Shown: one piece after another, positions 54,849 through 64,000 of the stretch
How the letters are laid out: every line of letters begins with the position of its first letter
How positions within the stretch are numbered: the stretch's first letter is position 1
Origin: Armillaria gallica
Taxonomy: Eukaryota; Basidiomycota; Agaricomycetes; Agaricales; Physalacriaceae
Assembly (NCBI GenBank): GCA_037576215.1
Contig: JBANDB010000002.1
Location: 7,812,001 to 7,876,000 of the forward strand
Direction: 5' to 3'
DNA length: 64,000 nt
Made by a program: the position numbers and the translations under genes
Notes under the pieces: model-generated
Database searches by the model: none
The model's input: only the letters and a program-made list of their open reading frames with translations
Told to the model about the DNA's origin: nothing

Positions 54849-55951
54849 TGCTGGGGTGGGTGAGAGAGAGGTGACGACAGGAGAGCGGCAATGAGCGAGG
54901 TTGTGGTTCTAAATCAAGGACAGCGCGGTTACGTAAGGCGCTTGCACTTGCATCATACCTCGCAAATACCTCGGACCTTGTACGCTTAAGTATCTATCTA
55001 TCTTGGCCTCAAATCGCCAAGTAACTACGTTCAATTCTCCAATGTCTTCACTGTAAATTTACATTTGTAGATATTTTCTAGAAAATCGACAACAAGCGCA
55101 TGGGAATGCCTTTGCAATAGACCTCAAATAAATACGCGCTCGTCTAACCCGGAGGGCTGGAGGCATCTTTGGTAAATCATGGAGGAAATTACACCACGAC
55201 GCGTAGATACCAGGGACCTTTATCCCGCATTCCACAGGCTCCCCCTCGTGGAAACTGGCAGTTACTGGAAAACGACGCCGGCTTATTCAAAATTTACAGA
55301 GAGTCAGCAGCTCTCTTTTTGTTCCAGAGCTGGTGCGTCGGTCCTTCAGGCATCTTGACGCTGCTCATGGCTATACGACTCCATCGTGATAGCAAAAAGT
55401 ATAGCAATCCCCTCCGGACTTCAACCTACGGGTGAGCGCGTTCAAATTTTGATACTTCGATGGTTACAGGAATTCACAGCAACAAAAATGCAGGCCACCG
55501 TGATATATCAAAGATATTCCCCGATGGCGGGAGATGATCAGGCATAAGAAGCCGCTTTCTATTCATCTGTTGGCCGAGGAGGAAGATAGATAGACGCGCC
55601 AACTGTATAGCAAGAGGAGTAAAGATTCTTCCTCCTTCTCACAGTTTATCTTGGGCATAGTTTTAATATTGACTTGAAATTAGCGCACTGATATCTCTTT
55701 TGCTATACTTTGGTTCGGAGACTTCTTGTGAAGCTGCGGAACGGAATGACGATAATCAATTGGATGGTCAATGCGTGGACCATTAATTAACATGAATGAA
55801 ATCAGAGTAATTGTACTGCCTTTCAACCTGGTCTATGATGCTGACCAGCCTTGGGTATTCGAAGGACTTCTTTCAGATTTCTCACGATGACGGTCGGAAA
55901 TATATACAGGTTCTTTCCTTTCAGAACCTGAAAAACGACTCCAGATACGAC
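54849..55951. other. No supportable gene
   Basis: A plus frame at 55169-55435 lacks motifs. Upstream region of the DUF6534 gene. Confidence 0.45.
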
Positions 55952-57153
55952 ATGCAGCCCGTCCCTGCAGGTTATCGCCTAGAACGGCTGTAAGTTATGA
56001 TCTTCAAACTGTGTGCTGTGTACTGAATAATCTCATTCCAGGTCTGGACCGCAGGTTTGTCACATTGTGCGTTCAATCTATGCAATCACTAACACGGCAA
56101 TTCAGGTCGTTGCCTATCTCCTGCATTGGGGATTCTTCGAAACTCTTTCTGTACAGCTTTGTGCGTCATTCATTCTCTAGTAATTCTGTTCTTATCCGTT
56201 TTCATTAATAGATCTGTACTATCTGGCATTTCCGACTCGACAGGCAATTCATAAAAAATCTCGTCTATGGCATCTACATTGTCGAACTTGTTCAGACAAT
56301 ACTTGCCAGCTACGACGCGTTTGCAATGTTCGGGTACGGGTTCGGTGATTTAGATGCCCTGACACATATACATTTCAATTGGCTCATTATCCCGATCACG
56401 AGCGCCGTCAGTGCGTCACTACGTGCAGCATATTCCACTCGTTTTCTGCTACTTATCACGAGTACAGCTGCTGGTGTCGGACAGGGCTTCTATGCATACA
56501 GAATCCTTATATTGTCAAGGTCACGAACCGTCCCCGCATTCGTCCTTTGTGTTCGTTGCCGTGCTCTTTCTCCGTGACAGTCTAGCTCATCTATTTACAG
56601 GTATCTTTGACCAGTTCTATAGGAGCTATAATCACAGGCGTCTACTCTTTCCAAGCAAAGGACATCACTAAACTCAATAACCGGAAGACGTCCATCGTCG
56701 TCGGAGTAATTAGCTAACTAAATATCTCGTACTAATCATCCTGATTCACATGTAGATCTGGTGCGGAGCCTCTGTCTTGTGTGATGTCGTCATCGCTATC
56801 TGCATGACTTACTATGTGAGCTCTTTCTCTCTTCCAGTTAACTTCATTGACATTGATACTATATCGCAGCTTATGCACAGCAGCACTGGTTTTCGTCAGA
56901 CCCAAATCATTGTCACGAAGTTAATTCGTCTCATCATAGAAGCGGGATCTATAACAGGTCTTTACTCCCTACATTTCCCAGTTGTCAGGAGATCAACGCT
57001 TTCCACTTTTAGCTGTTGTCGCTCTACTCAGCCTTATCCTCTTTTTTGCTTTCCCTGGCCAGATATTCTATGCGACACCTGCTTTCATCATATCCAAGCT
57101 GTTCCGAGTCCTGTGTATACAGGTCTCTGTCTTATGCGGTCCTGAAAGTTTGA
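55952..57153 (+). CDS. DUF6534-type membrane protein, homopolymer frameshift
   Basis: A likely start ATG at 55952 gives MQPVPAGYRLERLSGPQ, then, after introns, VVAYLLHWGFFETLSVQLYL and YYLAFPTRQ, characteristic of DUF6534-bearing Agaricomycete membrane proteins. Next come NLVYGIYIVELVQTILASYD, FGYGFGDLDALTHIHFNW, GQGFYAYRILILS, AKDITKLNNRKTS, WCGASVLCDVVIAICMTYY, TGFRQTQIIVTKLIRLIIEA and LLSLILFFAFPGQIFYATPA, giving about six to seven membrane segments. Between FPTRQ and NLVYG the frame is off by one inside an A6 run (56253-56258); five A would keep it. The last residues are uncertain (stop at 57143-57153 depending on frame). Family function unknown. It lies between two P450 genes. Confidence 0.75.
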
Positions 57154-57926
57154 GTGGCTGTGTATTATCATTACTTCCGACATTCTCTCGGCATGTCCTC
57201 GGCATTATCCGGTTTTTGAGCATCGATGCTCTGGACCGTCGTTTTCCTTTATCCATGTGTTCTTCGTAGTCTTTTCTATTTTCCGTGTTTCTGGCATCGT
57301 CTCTAATGTTTGGGCTGCTGATTTTTTATCAGGTTATGATTATAAATTAAAAGTCTCCGAAGCCCTAGCCTGAGCTTCGATCGATGTGACTCTTACTACT
57401 ACTACTTTCATTCTAGTCATCGTCATCGTCAGGCTTATATACCTATGGACGTATGGACGTCATTCTTGTCTGATTCCGTCGAAAGCCTTCTTTCTCCGAG
57501 TTGACAACCAAGATGGGCCGGACCGTATCTCATTTTGATGTCGCCACGCAGATATCCATGCCTGCACTGATCTCACCACGCTCCGCTCTTGACAAACGAT
57601 TTTTACGAGGTAAATAGCCTCTTTTCGGTCAGCCCTTACACTCATGCGGTTCTCCATCTCACGTCTGGTATGGAGTAGGGCATGATGACGGAAGCATGAT
57701 GCTAACTTTGCCTTGTGTACTACGCTGTGCGTCGATATTCTTTCATTTGATGACAGTTTTCTGACTCACTGTACCATATTTCAATTGTATTTCTGTGTAT
57801 TGTAATTCAAAGGCTCTCAACTCTTAATTCCTACACACAGGATACATCATACATTCATGCTGGTACTGGAACGACATAGCCACTGTTTCTTAACTCTTTA
57901 ACGCTCAACTGCATTGTCCGTCACTT
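57154..57926. other. Intergenic between convergent genes
   Basis: 3' regions of the DUF6534 and P450 genes. No frame supported; short ACT and CATCGT simple repeats near 57400. Confidence 0.5.
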
Positions 57927-60063
57927 TCACGGAGCATGTACGCGCTTCCTGAACAACACCTTGCAGGTCGAATTCGGCAACTGATTCTCGTAAAGCCACA
58001 CTGGCGTGGGGAACTTGTCAAGCTTCACGTCAAAGTTCAGGAGAACGTAGGACATGAGAGCTTTCAACTCGTTGACAGCGAAGAATCGTCCCGGACTGCA
58101 CAAAAATATGTCGACCTGAGGAGTTTTCAGAGAGTTCAACCTATACGCACCATTGTGCCCGCCCGTTGCCAAAGAGGACGAAATCCAGACTCAGCGTGGC
58201 CATGTAGTGTTGGCGAATGCCTTCGCCTTCTTGTTTAGTCTTTTCAGAGAACCTCCATGGCTTGAATTCTAATGGGTCCTCGTAGTTGTCCTGGATAGGA
58301 AAATGATGAGAGGGACCGTCAGGGTAAAAAAAACTTGTATGTACTTCATCTGTATGCGTGGACAGAGAGGCTACAACGATGTGAACTCCAGCGGGAACCA
58401 CCGTCCCGTCTGAAAATACAAAGTCCTTACAGGTTTTACGTGGCATTCCGACTGTACCCAATCGTCAGAAGGTATTGATGTAATGAACAGATTGACGACT
58501 CACAGACACCAAGGTTACCATACAATCTATATGATTCCTTCACAAAGCTGTCGAGCTTGTTCATCCTTCCCATTGCAGATTTCGTACAACCTTCTTCGTT
58601 GATGATAGATTCCACTTCGTCACGAAGAATTTCAGCATACTCAGGGTGCGTAGCCAATGCGTACAGGGCAGTAGTGAACGTCTGTAGGCACGCAATCAGC
58701 TGTAGCTCTGTGATGCGTAATCCGACATACCATAGATGTCGAATGGATAGCTCCCAGATTCAACAAGAGCACCTTTTTACAATGATCCTTTACTGAGCGT
58801 CTCTTGTCATCGCCATAAGTTGCGTCAAGCAGCCACGAGACGAGGTAATTCTACCGTCGTGTCAGACAAAAAGTGAATGAAGTCAAAACTTCCTCACTGG
58901 TTTTCCTGGCCAATCTTTCCCATAGACGTCCTGCTGGTGCATTCGTTCCCGAATGGTATCGCCAAGGAATTTCTCTGTTTTGGCTATAGCTTGCCTGCGG
59001 GGCGTAAAGATAAGACTTAGAATACTGATTGTATGAAGTTATAGTGTCAGTATGAACAGTATTGAGTGAGAATGACTTGCATTTTCAGGACCGTAGGGAA
59101 CATGTTGATAATACGGGCAAAAGCGAAAATATGGATGGCGGAGTTGATATTGAGTTTGATATATTCGGGGTTGCGGCCTCAAGAACGAGTTTATATCAAT
59201 ACGGCGTCGAGAGGGAGAGGTTACTCACAGAGAGGAAGCCCGACAAACATCCGGTTGCTTGCTCTGCATACAATTTGCAATATAGTTTCGTATGCAGGTA
59301 TCTCAATCCAATCTGCAGTAACGTTAGCCTGAGTTACTCAAAAACATCGTTAGTCTTAGCACCTTCAGTCATCGGTATATTGTCCCTGAAAGCCGCTTTC
59401 ATCTCATCCTGAACGTCCGCAAAGCAAGAGGTGATATTGCGGGTCAAGGTGCCTCGTACCACCTCTGCATGGTAAGGGTCTAGCCTGGCGTCGCGACCAA
59501 AACTATAGTCCACCTAGTTGTCATAAGTGCAATAATTCGTGCATGACACATAGCCCTCACGTCTTCAGGGATCTTGGCAAAGGGAGCCAGTTCTTCTACT
59601 GAAGCATTTCGCATGTCATTAATTTTGTCTGCTCCGCTAACCACAACTGTCCATCTGTCGAGCAAGGGCACTTTGTATATCGATCCATACTATTCGCAAT
59701 GAGTCAATTCACAGATCGTGAGACAGACCGATACACACCATTCTCTGACCTTCTTCGATGATTTCCTTTGCGTGAAAAATGAATTTGAAAGCGTCTATCC
59801 ATGACCCGATGATACCAGATGACCCAACCGTAGGAATTGACTTCAACTGAGATGATATCAGCATTTACCGAGACGAAGTTTGAAGAAACAATTACCTTTT
59901 GTCTAGTGATTAAGGCCTGTCGAAGTTGGAGGGCCAGCAGAAATACGGTGGTTAAACCAAGACCACGTAACACTAAGGCTTTGTCAACTTGTCGCGCGAG
60001 ATCAACGTATTCTTCGAGGGGCATTTTATGAATATGGGAAACATAAGACAGGAACGTTGGCAT
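57927..60063 (-). CDS. Cytochrome P450, ent-kaurene-oxidase-like
   Basis: ATG 60063 (or the internal Met 60024, MPLEEYVDL) gives a hydrophobic anchor (LGLTTVFLLALQLRQAL), then IPTVGSSGIIGSW. Landmarks: YKVPLLDRWTVVVSG, LDPYHAEVVRGTLTRN (helix C), AIHSTSM then TFTTALYALATHPEY (I helix), ESYR (K helix), SDGTVVPAGVHI, FKPWRF, and the haem loop FGNGRAQCPGRFFAVNELK with the Cys codon TG|T split by an intron. It ends KVLFRKRVHAP at 57927. About a dozen introns; a 54-nt intron near 58300 (GTACAT..TCCAG) is a multiple of three without a stop, so retention would stay in frame. All key residues present. It resembles the P450 at 49953 in motif wording and splice sites. Confidence 0.85.
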
Positions 60064-60307
60064 TTATATACGCACCATGAGAATGGAGATAAAGCAGGGA
60101 GCTCCTCCGTCCGGGGTTTGTCATTTTGATTTGTAGCAGCTCCCCCGATCCGGTCTGAAGAGAACATAATTTGGCAGTAGACTGATTCGCTTTCTCTATG
60201 CTACTTGAGTCTTAGGTGATCTTTCACTGTTCGGATGTTCCCGAATCCGATCCGATCTCTGATCTTCACACTCCCAAATCGGGACTGGCGCCAAGTATAG
60301 ATCTGCC
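60064..60307. other. Upstream region of P450 gene
   Basis: No gene; the TSD GATCTGCC of the next element ends it. Confidence 0.4.
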
Positions 60308-60542
60308 TAGTGTTGCCGCGACTCAGCTTATCTCGGCTTAAAGCCGAAGTCGGTTTTGAGCCGATTTCACTTAGCTTGCTCTAACTGCACAATTGTTCAA
60401 AATGGCAGATAATCTGAAGTACGTATTCACTCACAAGAATTATTGGTAGTGTTGGTGACAATGCAGCTGTTCCCTCGGTCCCTCTATCCTCGGTGACTCT
60501 AAAGTCGACTTCGGCGTTAAGCCGAGATAAGCCGAGTCGCTC
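60308..60542. mobile_element. Short hAT-like MITE, 235 bp
   Basis: The inner arms GCGACTC(A/G)GCTTATCTCGG.. at about 60318-60352 and 60507-60540 are inverted repeats of about 34 bp with two mismatches. The sequence GATCTGCC occurs directly before (60300-60307) and directly after (60543-60550) the element, an 8-bp target duplication. The left end TAGTGTTGCC is hAT-like; the right end lacks the matching last 9 bases, so that terminus may be eroded. The arms are built of a repeated TCGGCTTAAAGCCGA palindrome. Confidence 0.65.
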
Positions 60543-61740
60543 GATCTGCCTGCCGGGGTGACGTTATGCTCAGGTTGGTTTATGATACTGTGACATACTT
60601 CTATTGGAATCGCGAGGCTCGGGACCACGAAATGAGCGAGAGGATAGGGTATTGTATATCCGTTGAAAACGAGATGGCGTATACTACACAACTACAGTCC
60701 TTTTATACGACGATTCTAACTAAAAGCCGCCGGTATAGGCAAAGAATACGTACCATTAATAAGAGAACAATAACAAGACATTAACGAGCGGCGACTGGAA
60801 AGACAAGCATCTCGACATTTAATGATCAGCACCTTCGCTTGGTGACAATGTGAGCTCGAACACCAAACAACCTCGCAGTCCTTTGTCTGTCGATAAGCAA
60901 CAGTCATAGGGACGTCGAGGGAAGGGGGAAAGACAGACGAGTGAATGGGTCATTCTTATCCATCAAATCACCGACTAAGCAGCACGGTTCCGAATGCGCA
61001 ACGGCCCACCTCCAAGCAGTGACTTTTAATCTGACAATCCTATCAATTCTGGATGCCAAGACACCCAATGTATCATCTGATTAAAGGTAATAGAATCTTG
61101 CTCCTTGTGTGCACGGTGCCAGAAGTAACAGACATTTGTATTTCGTTGAAAGATTATGTTGGTTGTGGGAGTTAAAGAGTGTGTTTCGATATTTTCATCT
61201 TCGTTTCACAGCTAACTCATAGTCTACTCCGAAGATGGTCGACGCCAATGTCATGTTACCGCTCGCGTCGCCTCGGAGGCCTCCATTAGCATCATGCAGA
61301 GATTCAGCATTGTCAGTCCTCACCATTATTCAATCTTACATACTTTATCTTTGCCTGTGACTGTTGTCCAACATGCTGCCGACTCCCACTCTTCTGAGTT
61401 CCGTTGGACGCTGCTACCGTCCTTTACCTTACTCGCCCTAACACGGCCACCTTCCCGGAATCTTCGACTTCGGAGCTCGGCACCGTGAGATCTGGGATCG
61501 GGAATAGTAGATAACTGATCACTCATGCTACTGCAAAGGTTTGTTCTGTCGCTGAACAATTTATGAAAGATAAAGATCTAATAATGACACAACATACCGG
61601 ATGGCGTAACATCTGTGAAAGGCTTGACGCGTTTGGTGTTGGTGTGTTGGTGGTGGTGCCACTGCCGGTACAGGTTTGCGATCAACACGACCCTCGTGTC
61701 CGTGTGTCGGCCGCCGGTATCAGCTTATCGCCTGCTGCTT
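60543..61740. other. No supportable gene
   Basis: Only short frames without motifs. Confidence 0.5.
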
Positions 61741-62181
61741 CTAGCCATCCGAAGGATACGCCAAGGTACTAGCTGAGACAGGGACGGTACGTACGCTACA
61801 GACGTCTTCCTCATCAAAAAGAGACAATATGATCACCTCTTTATCCAAGTTCGATTGATGCCTGGCGTCAACATCACTCCATGTCGCGAATTCCAGGGTG
61901 CTATCCCAGTTCTTGGCAGAGATATCCAAAGCGAAGCACGCCGAAGATACAAAGTAGCCGCCTATCTTTGGCCTGGTGACCCAAGTGGTAGCTAGTCCGC
62001 ATATGATTCTACCCAATACGACTCGTGTCATTGCAAATGTCCTCACTTGCTGACGCATGAACGGGTGATCCCATATGTTGACTGAGGACAGCTCCGGAGT
62101 AACGCGCTCCCTGCTTTCAGTGCGACGGCGTGGCGTTAGACACTTTGACTCCAGGAAGAATCCTATTTGAACCGTGAGCAA
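61741..62181 (-). CDS. Hypothetical ORF, 146 codons, single exon
   Basis: An uninterrupted minus frame from ATG 62181. The composition looks coding-like (basic N-terminal third TPRRRTESRERV, then AMTRVVLGRIICGLATTWVT, and an acidic end EVIILSLFDEEDVCSV), but no motif, intron or paralogue supports it. In this intron-dense genome a long single-exon frame is either a retained exon of a larger gene or chance. Confidence 0.3.
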   Translation of the reverse strand: MLTVQIGFFLESKCLTPRRRTESRERVTPELSSVNIWDHPFMRQQVRTFAMTRVVLGRIICGLATTWVTRPKIGGYFVSSACFALDISAKNWDSTLEFATWSDVDARHQSNLDKEVIILSLFDEEDVCSVRTVPVSASTLAYPSDG

Positions 62182-62498
62182 CGTTGATGTGTTTACTTAT
62201 AAAAAGTACTCGTTCTGCGTGTCTTCAGGAGACGCTCGATAGGGCGTTCATGCCACGTCGTCCGACGATCCCTTTTCTCAGTCAACATCAAGATGAGAAG
62301 TCATATGTATCAGAACTGAACGAAAACATAGGCCGTACGCATCACCGGCTAAAAACTTCAGCGTTATCTCTGATGAAGTCAATCTGTTCCATCCGACATC
62401 ATCTCGGATCCCGGACACGCTCTCTCAATGCCCGGCCACTCTCTCATGCTCAACTGACATTCGGAGACTGACACCATTGTCTCGAGATCCATTGCTAT

Positions 62499-62648
62499 GA
62501 AAAAAGAGAAAAATTAAACAGAAAAAAGGAAAGCCCGTTGTCGTCTTTCAGACAAGCGAAACGGTGTTCGTTAGAGAGCTACGAAAAAAGAGAGAAACTA
62601 AACAGAAAAAAAACAATGAAGACCTGTTGTCGTTTGTTAGACAAACCC
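62499..62648. repeat. Diverged tandem duplication, period about 84 nt
   Basis: GAAAAAAGAG..AAACAGAAAAAA..GTTGTCGT..AGACAA occurs at 62499-62558 and again, with substitutions, at 62583-62648. Confidence 0.7.
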
Positions 62649-63727
62649 AATAGCACTGGGAAAATATGACGTGATACCACGTGGTATTCCTGGAGGTATT
62701 CTGGACGAGGAGAAGGAAGTCTTCGAGAGTGACTCGCCGTTGGACCTGGCGAAAGTCCATGGTCATAAGAACGTGATAAAGGCAGTGAGCCTGCACACGG
62801 TGTCCTGCGCATGATGACGACTCTGTCGAGAGCGTCGGTGGGATCCCATTTGTAGAATCTCTTGAGTTTGGCACCGGCGCGATGAAGACGATTGTTGGTT
62901 TCCCACTGATCGTCGGGTGCAGGTGTCGGCCCGAGTGTGGATGAGGCTTGAGGTGATGGCGAGTCAGTGTCCTATGTGCCAGCTGCATCCGACTGGGAGC
63001 TGACTAGAGCGACATCCGCTGATGAGTCGTCATTCAGTCTGTCTACCAATAGGTACCCTCTCCGCTCAGCTCCCGAGGATTCCTTCACGGTCACGACGAT
63101 GTACTCATACTCCAACGGACTAGTTTACGGTACTCGACCCGTTCGACAAAGATATTCCCAAGGCTCCGGAGGAGAAAGTCATTACGATTCTTAAGCGAAT
63201 TGAGAAGGAGCGTTGCGCTGGTTGCGCCGCCCTGAGGCTCATGGGTGAAAATACACATTTCGTTATTGTCAGGTGGGGGTAGCAAGATGAAGTAGTAAAA
63301 GGAAGAGAATAGCTAGGTGAGCCAGTGGAAGGGAATCATTGTCTTTAAGGGAAAGGCAGAGGTATGAGATCATGATCGGCATTGGCGTTTGGGTTAATTC
63401 CCACGATGGCCACGTTTTAAACCTAAACGGTAACACTGAACAAATCCTTTGGTTGCGTGAAAAGTTGCTCGAAAAGGACCCTGATGATAATTTCAGCGCT
63501 TTATAAAACGTTTTTCTTTCAACGTTTCGCGATTCGCGACTCAACTATTTTGGGAACACCCAAATTCAAGGTGATACATATCTAAGCGCTCGTGAAAGGC
63601 TGAAATTACACGGAACCGACGTTGCAGTCGCTCCTGTGTCGGATCCTACTATTTTATTGGTTTACCACCCACGATATCCTTACCAGAGATAACACCGGTG
63701 CTTTTCACCAATAAGGCAGGTGCGTCT
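62649..63727. other. No supportable gene
   Basis: Opposed short frames only. Confidence 0.45.
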
Positions 63728-63993
63728 CACTGCATGATGGCTTTGATATGTGAGGCTGAAATATTGAAATTGAAAGTTATTTATTTTTAGCTAGTTTTTA
63801 GCTTAAAATATCAAAGAAATATACATAATATCTTTTCTATATTTGTGAAAATCACCTCAAAACTGGATAAAATCACAAGTATAGAAAAGATATTGTGTAT
63901 ATCTCTTTGATGTTTTAAGCTAAAAAGTGGCTAAAAATAAATATTTTTCAATTTTAATATTTCAGCCTTACATATCAAAGCCATCATGCAGTG
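63728..63993. mobile_element. Long foldback MITE near the window end
   Basis: CACTGCATGATGGCTTTGAT at 63728 is mirrored by its reverse complement ending at 63993. The two arms, about 120 bp each, pair almost throughout with a few mismatches (for example GTGAGG/GTAAGG, GAAATATTGA/GAAATATTAA), leaving a loop of roughly 20 nt around 63860. TCT flanks both ends (63725-63727, 63994-63996), a possible 3-bp target duplication. AT-rich, no ORF. The superfamily is not certain. Confidence 0.8.
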
Positions 63994-64000
63994 TCTACTA

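Noticed and set aside
62548..62988. 146-codon minus ORF with His- and Phe-rich ends
   Set aside because: Its C-terminal part is a translation of the diverged tandem repeat; no motif.

Overview
The window looks like part of the nuclear genome of a filamentous basidiomycete, most likely an Agaricomycete. Genes are split by many 44-60 nt GT-AG introns. The families present are typical of mushroom-forming fungi: several P450s (one CYP63-like, two ent-kaurene-oxidase-like), DUF6533- and DUF6534-type membrane proteins, an Agaricomycete-style F-box protein, a sedolisin (S53) protease and a chromodomain Ty3/gypsy element. There are no bacterial operon features. Species cannot be named from the sequence alone. 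Gene models were made by eye from reading frames, splice signals and family motifs; exon edges are firm only where exact positions are given.

Layout. 1-527: end of a small coiled-coil gene (family A). 841-9425: a second coiled-coil gene split by a complete Ty3/gypsy chromovirus (872-8880, 439-bp LTRs that look identical, 5-bp target duplication CCTTT) and fused at its 3' end to a 754-bp foldback element (9293-10046). 11.5-13.9 kb: a coiled-coil gene and an F-box gene. 14.3-17.9 kb: a hypothetical gene, an intact short-chain dehydrogenase and an unknown basic protein. 18.1-20.8 kb: CYP63-like P450. 23.4-24.9 kb: secreted alpha/beta hydrolase. 25-30 kb: gene-poor and decayed, with a flavin monooxygenase remnant at 27.8-28.1 kb. 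30.4-31.0 kb: small secreted protein. 31.4-34.7 kb: S53 protease gene interrupted by a 956-bp insertion. 35.8-36.3 kb: a clean hAT-type MITE. 36-42.7 kb: mostly without recognisable genes. 42.8-49 kb: P450, 3-beta-HSD/ERG26-like dehydrogenase and DUF6533 membrane protein, all on the minus strand. 50-60 kb: two related P450s in opposite orientation around a DUF6534 gene and two broken coiled-coil paralogues. 60-64 kb: two further MITE-like elements and little coding sequence.

Two themes stand out. First, this is an accessory, transposon-worn region: a retrotransposon, four MITE-like elements and one 956-bp insertion are present, at least two insertions interrupt reading frames, and several small genes carry in-frame stops or frameshifts. 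Second, four P450s, two SDR/epimerase oxidoreductases and a secreted hydrolase lie within about 45 kb, which suggests specialised oxidative metabolism. No backbone enzyme (PKS, NRPS, terpene synthase) was seen, so a biosynthetic cluster is not claimed. The most unusual structural signal is in the LTR: three successive hairpins share one 16-nt loop with a central palindrome AGCGCT, but their stems differ in sequence and stay complementary.
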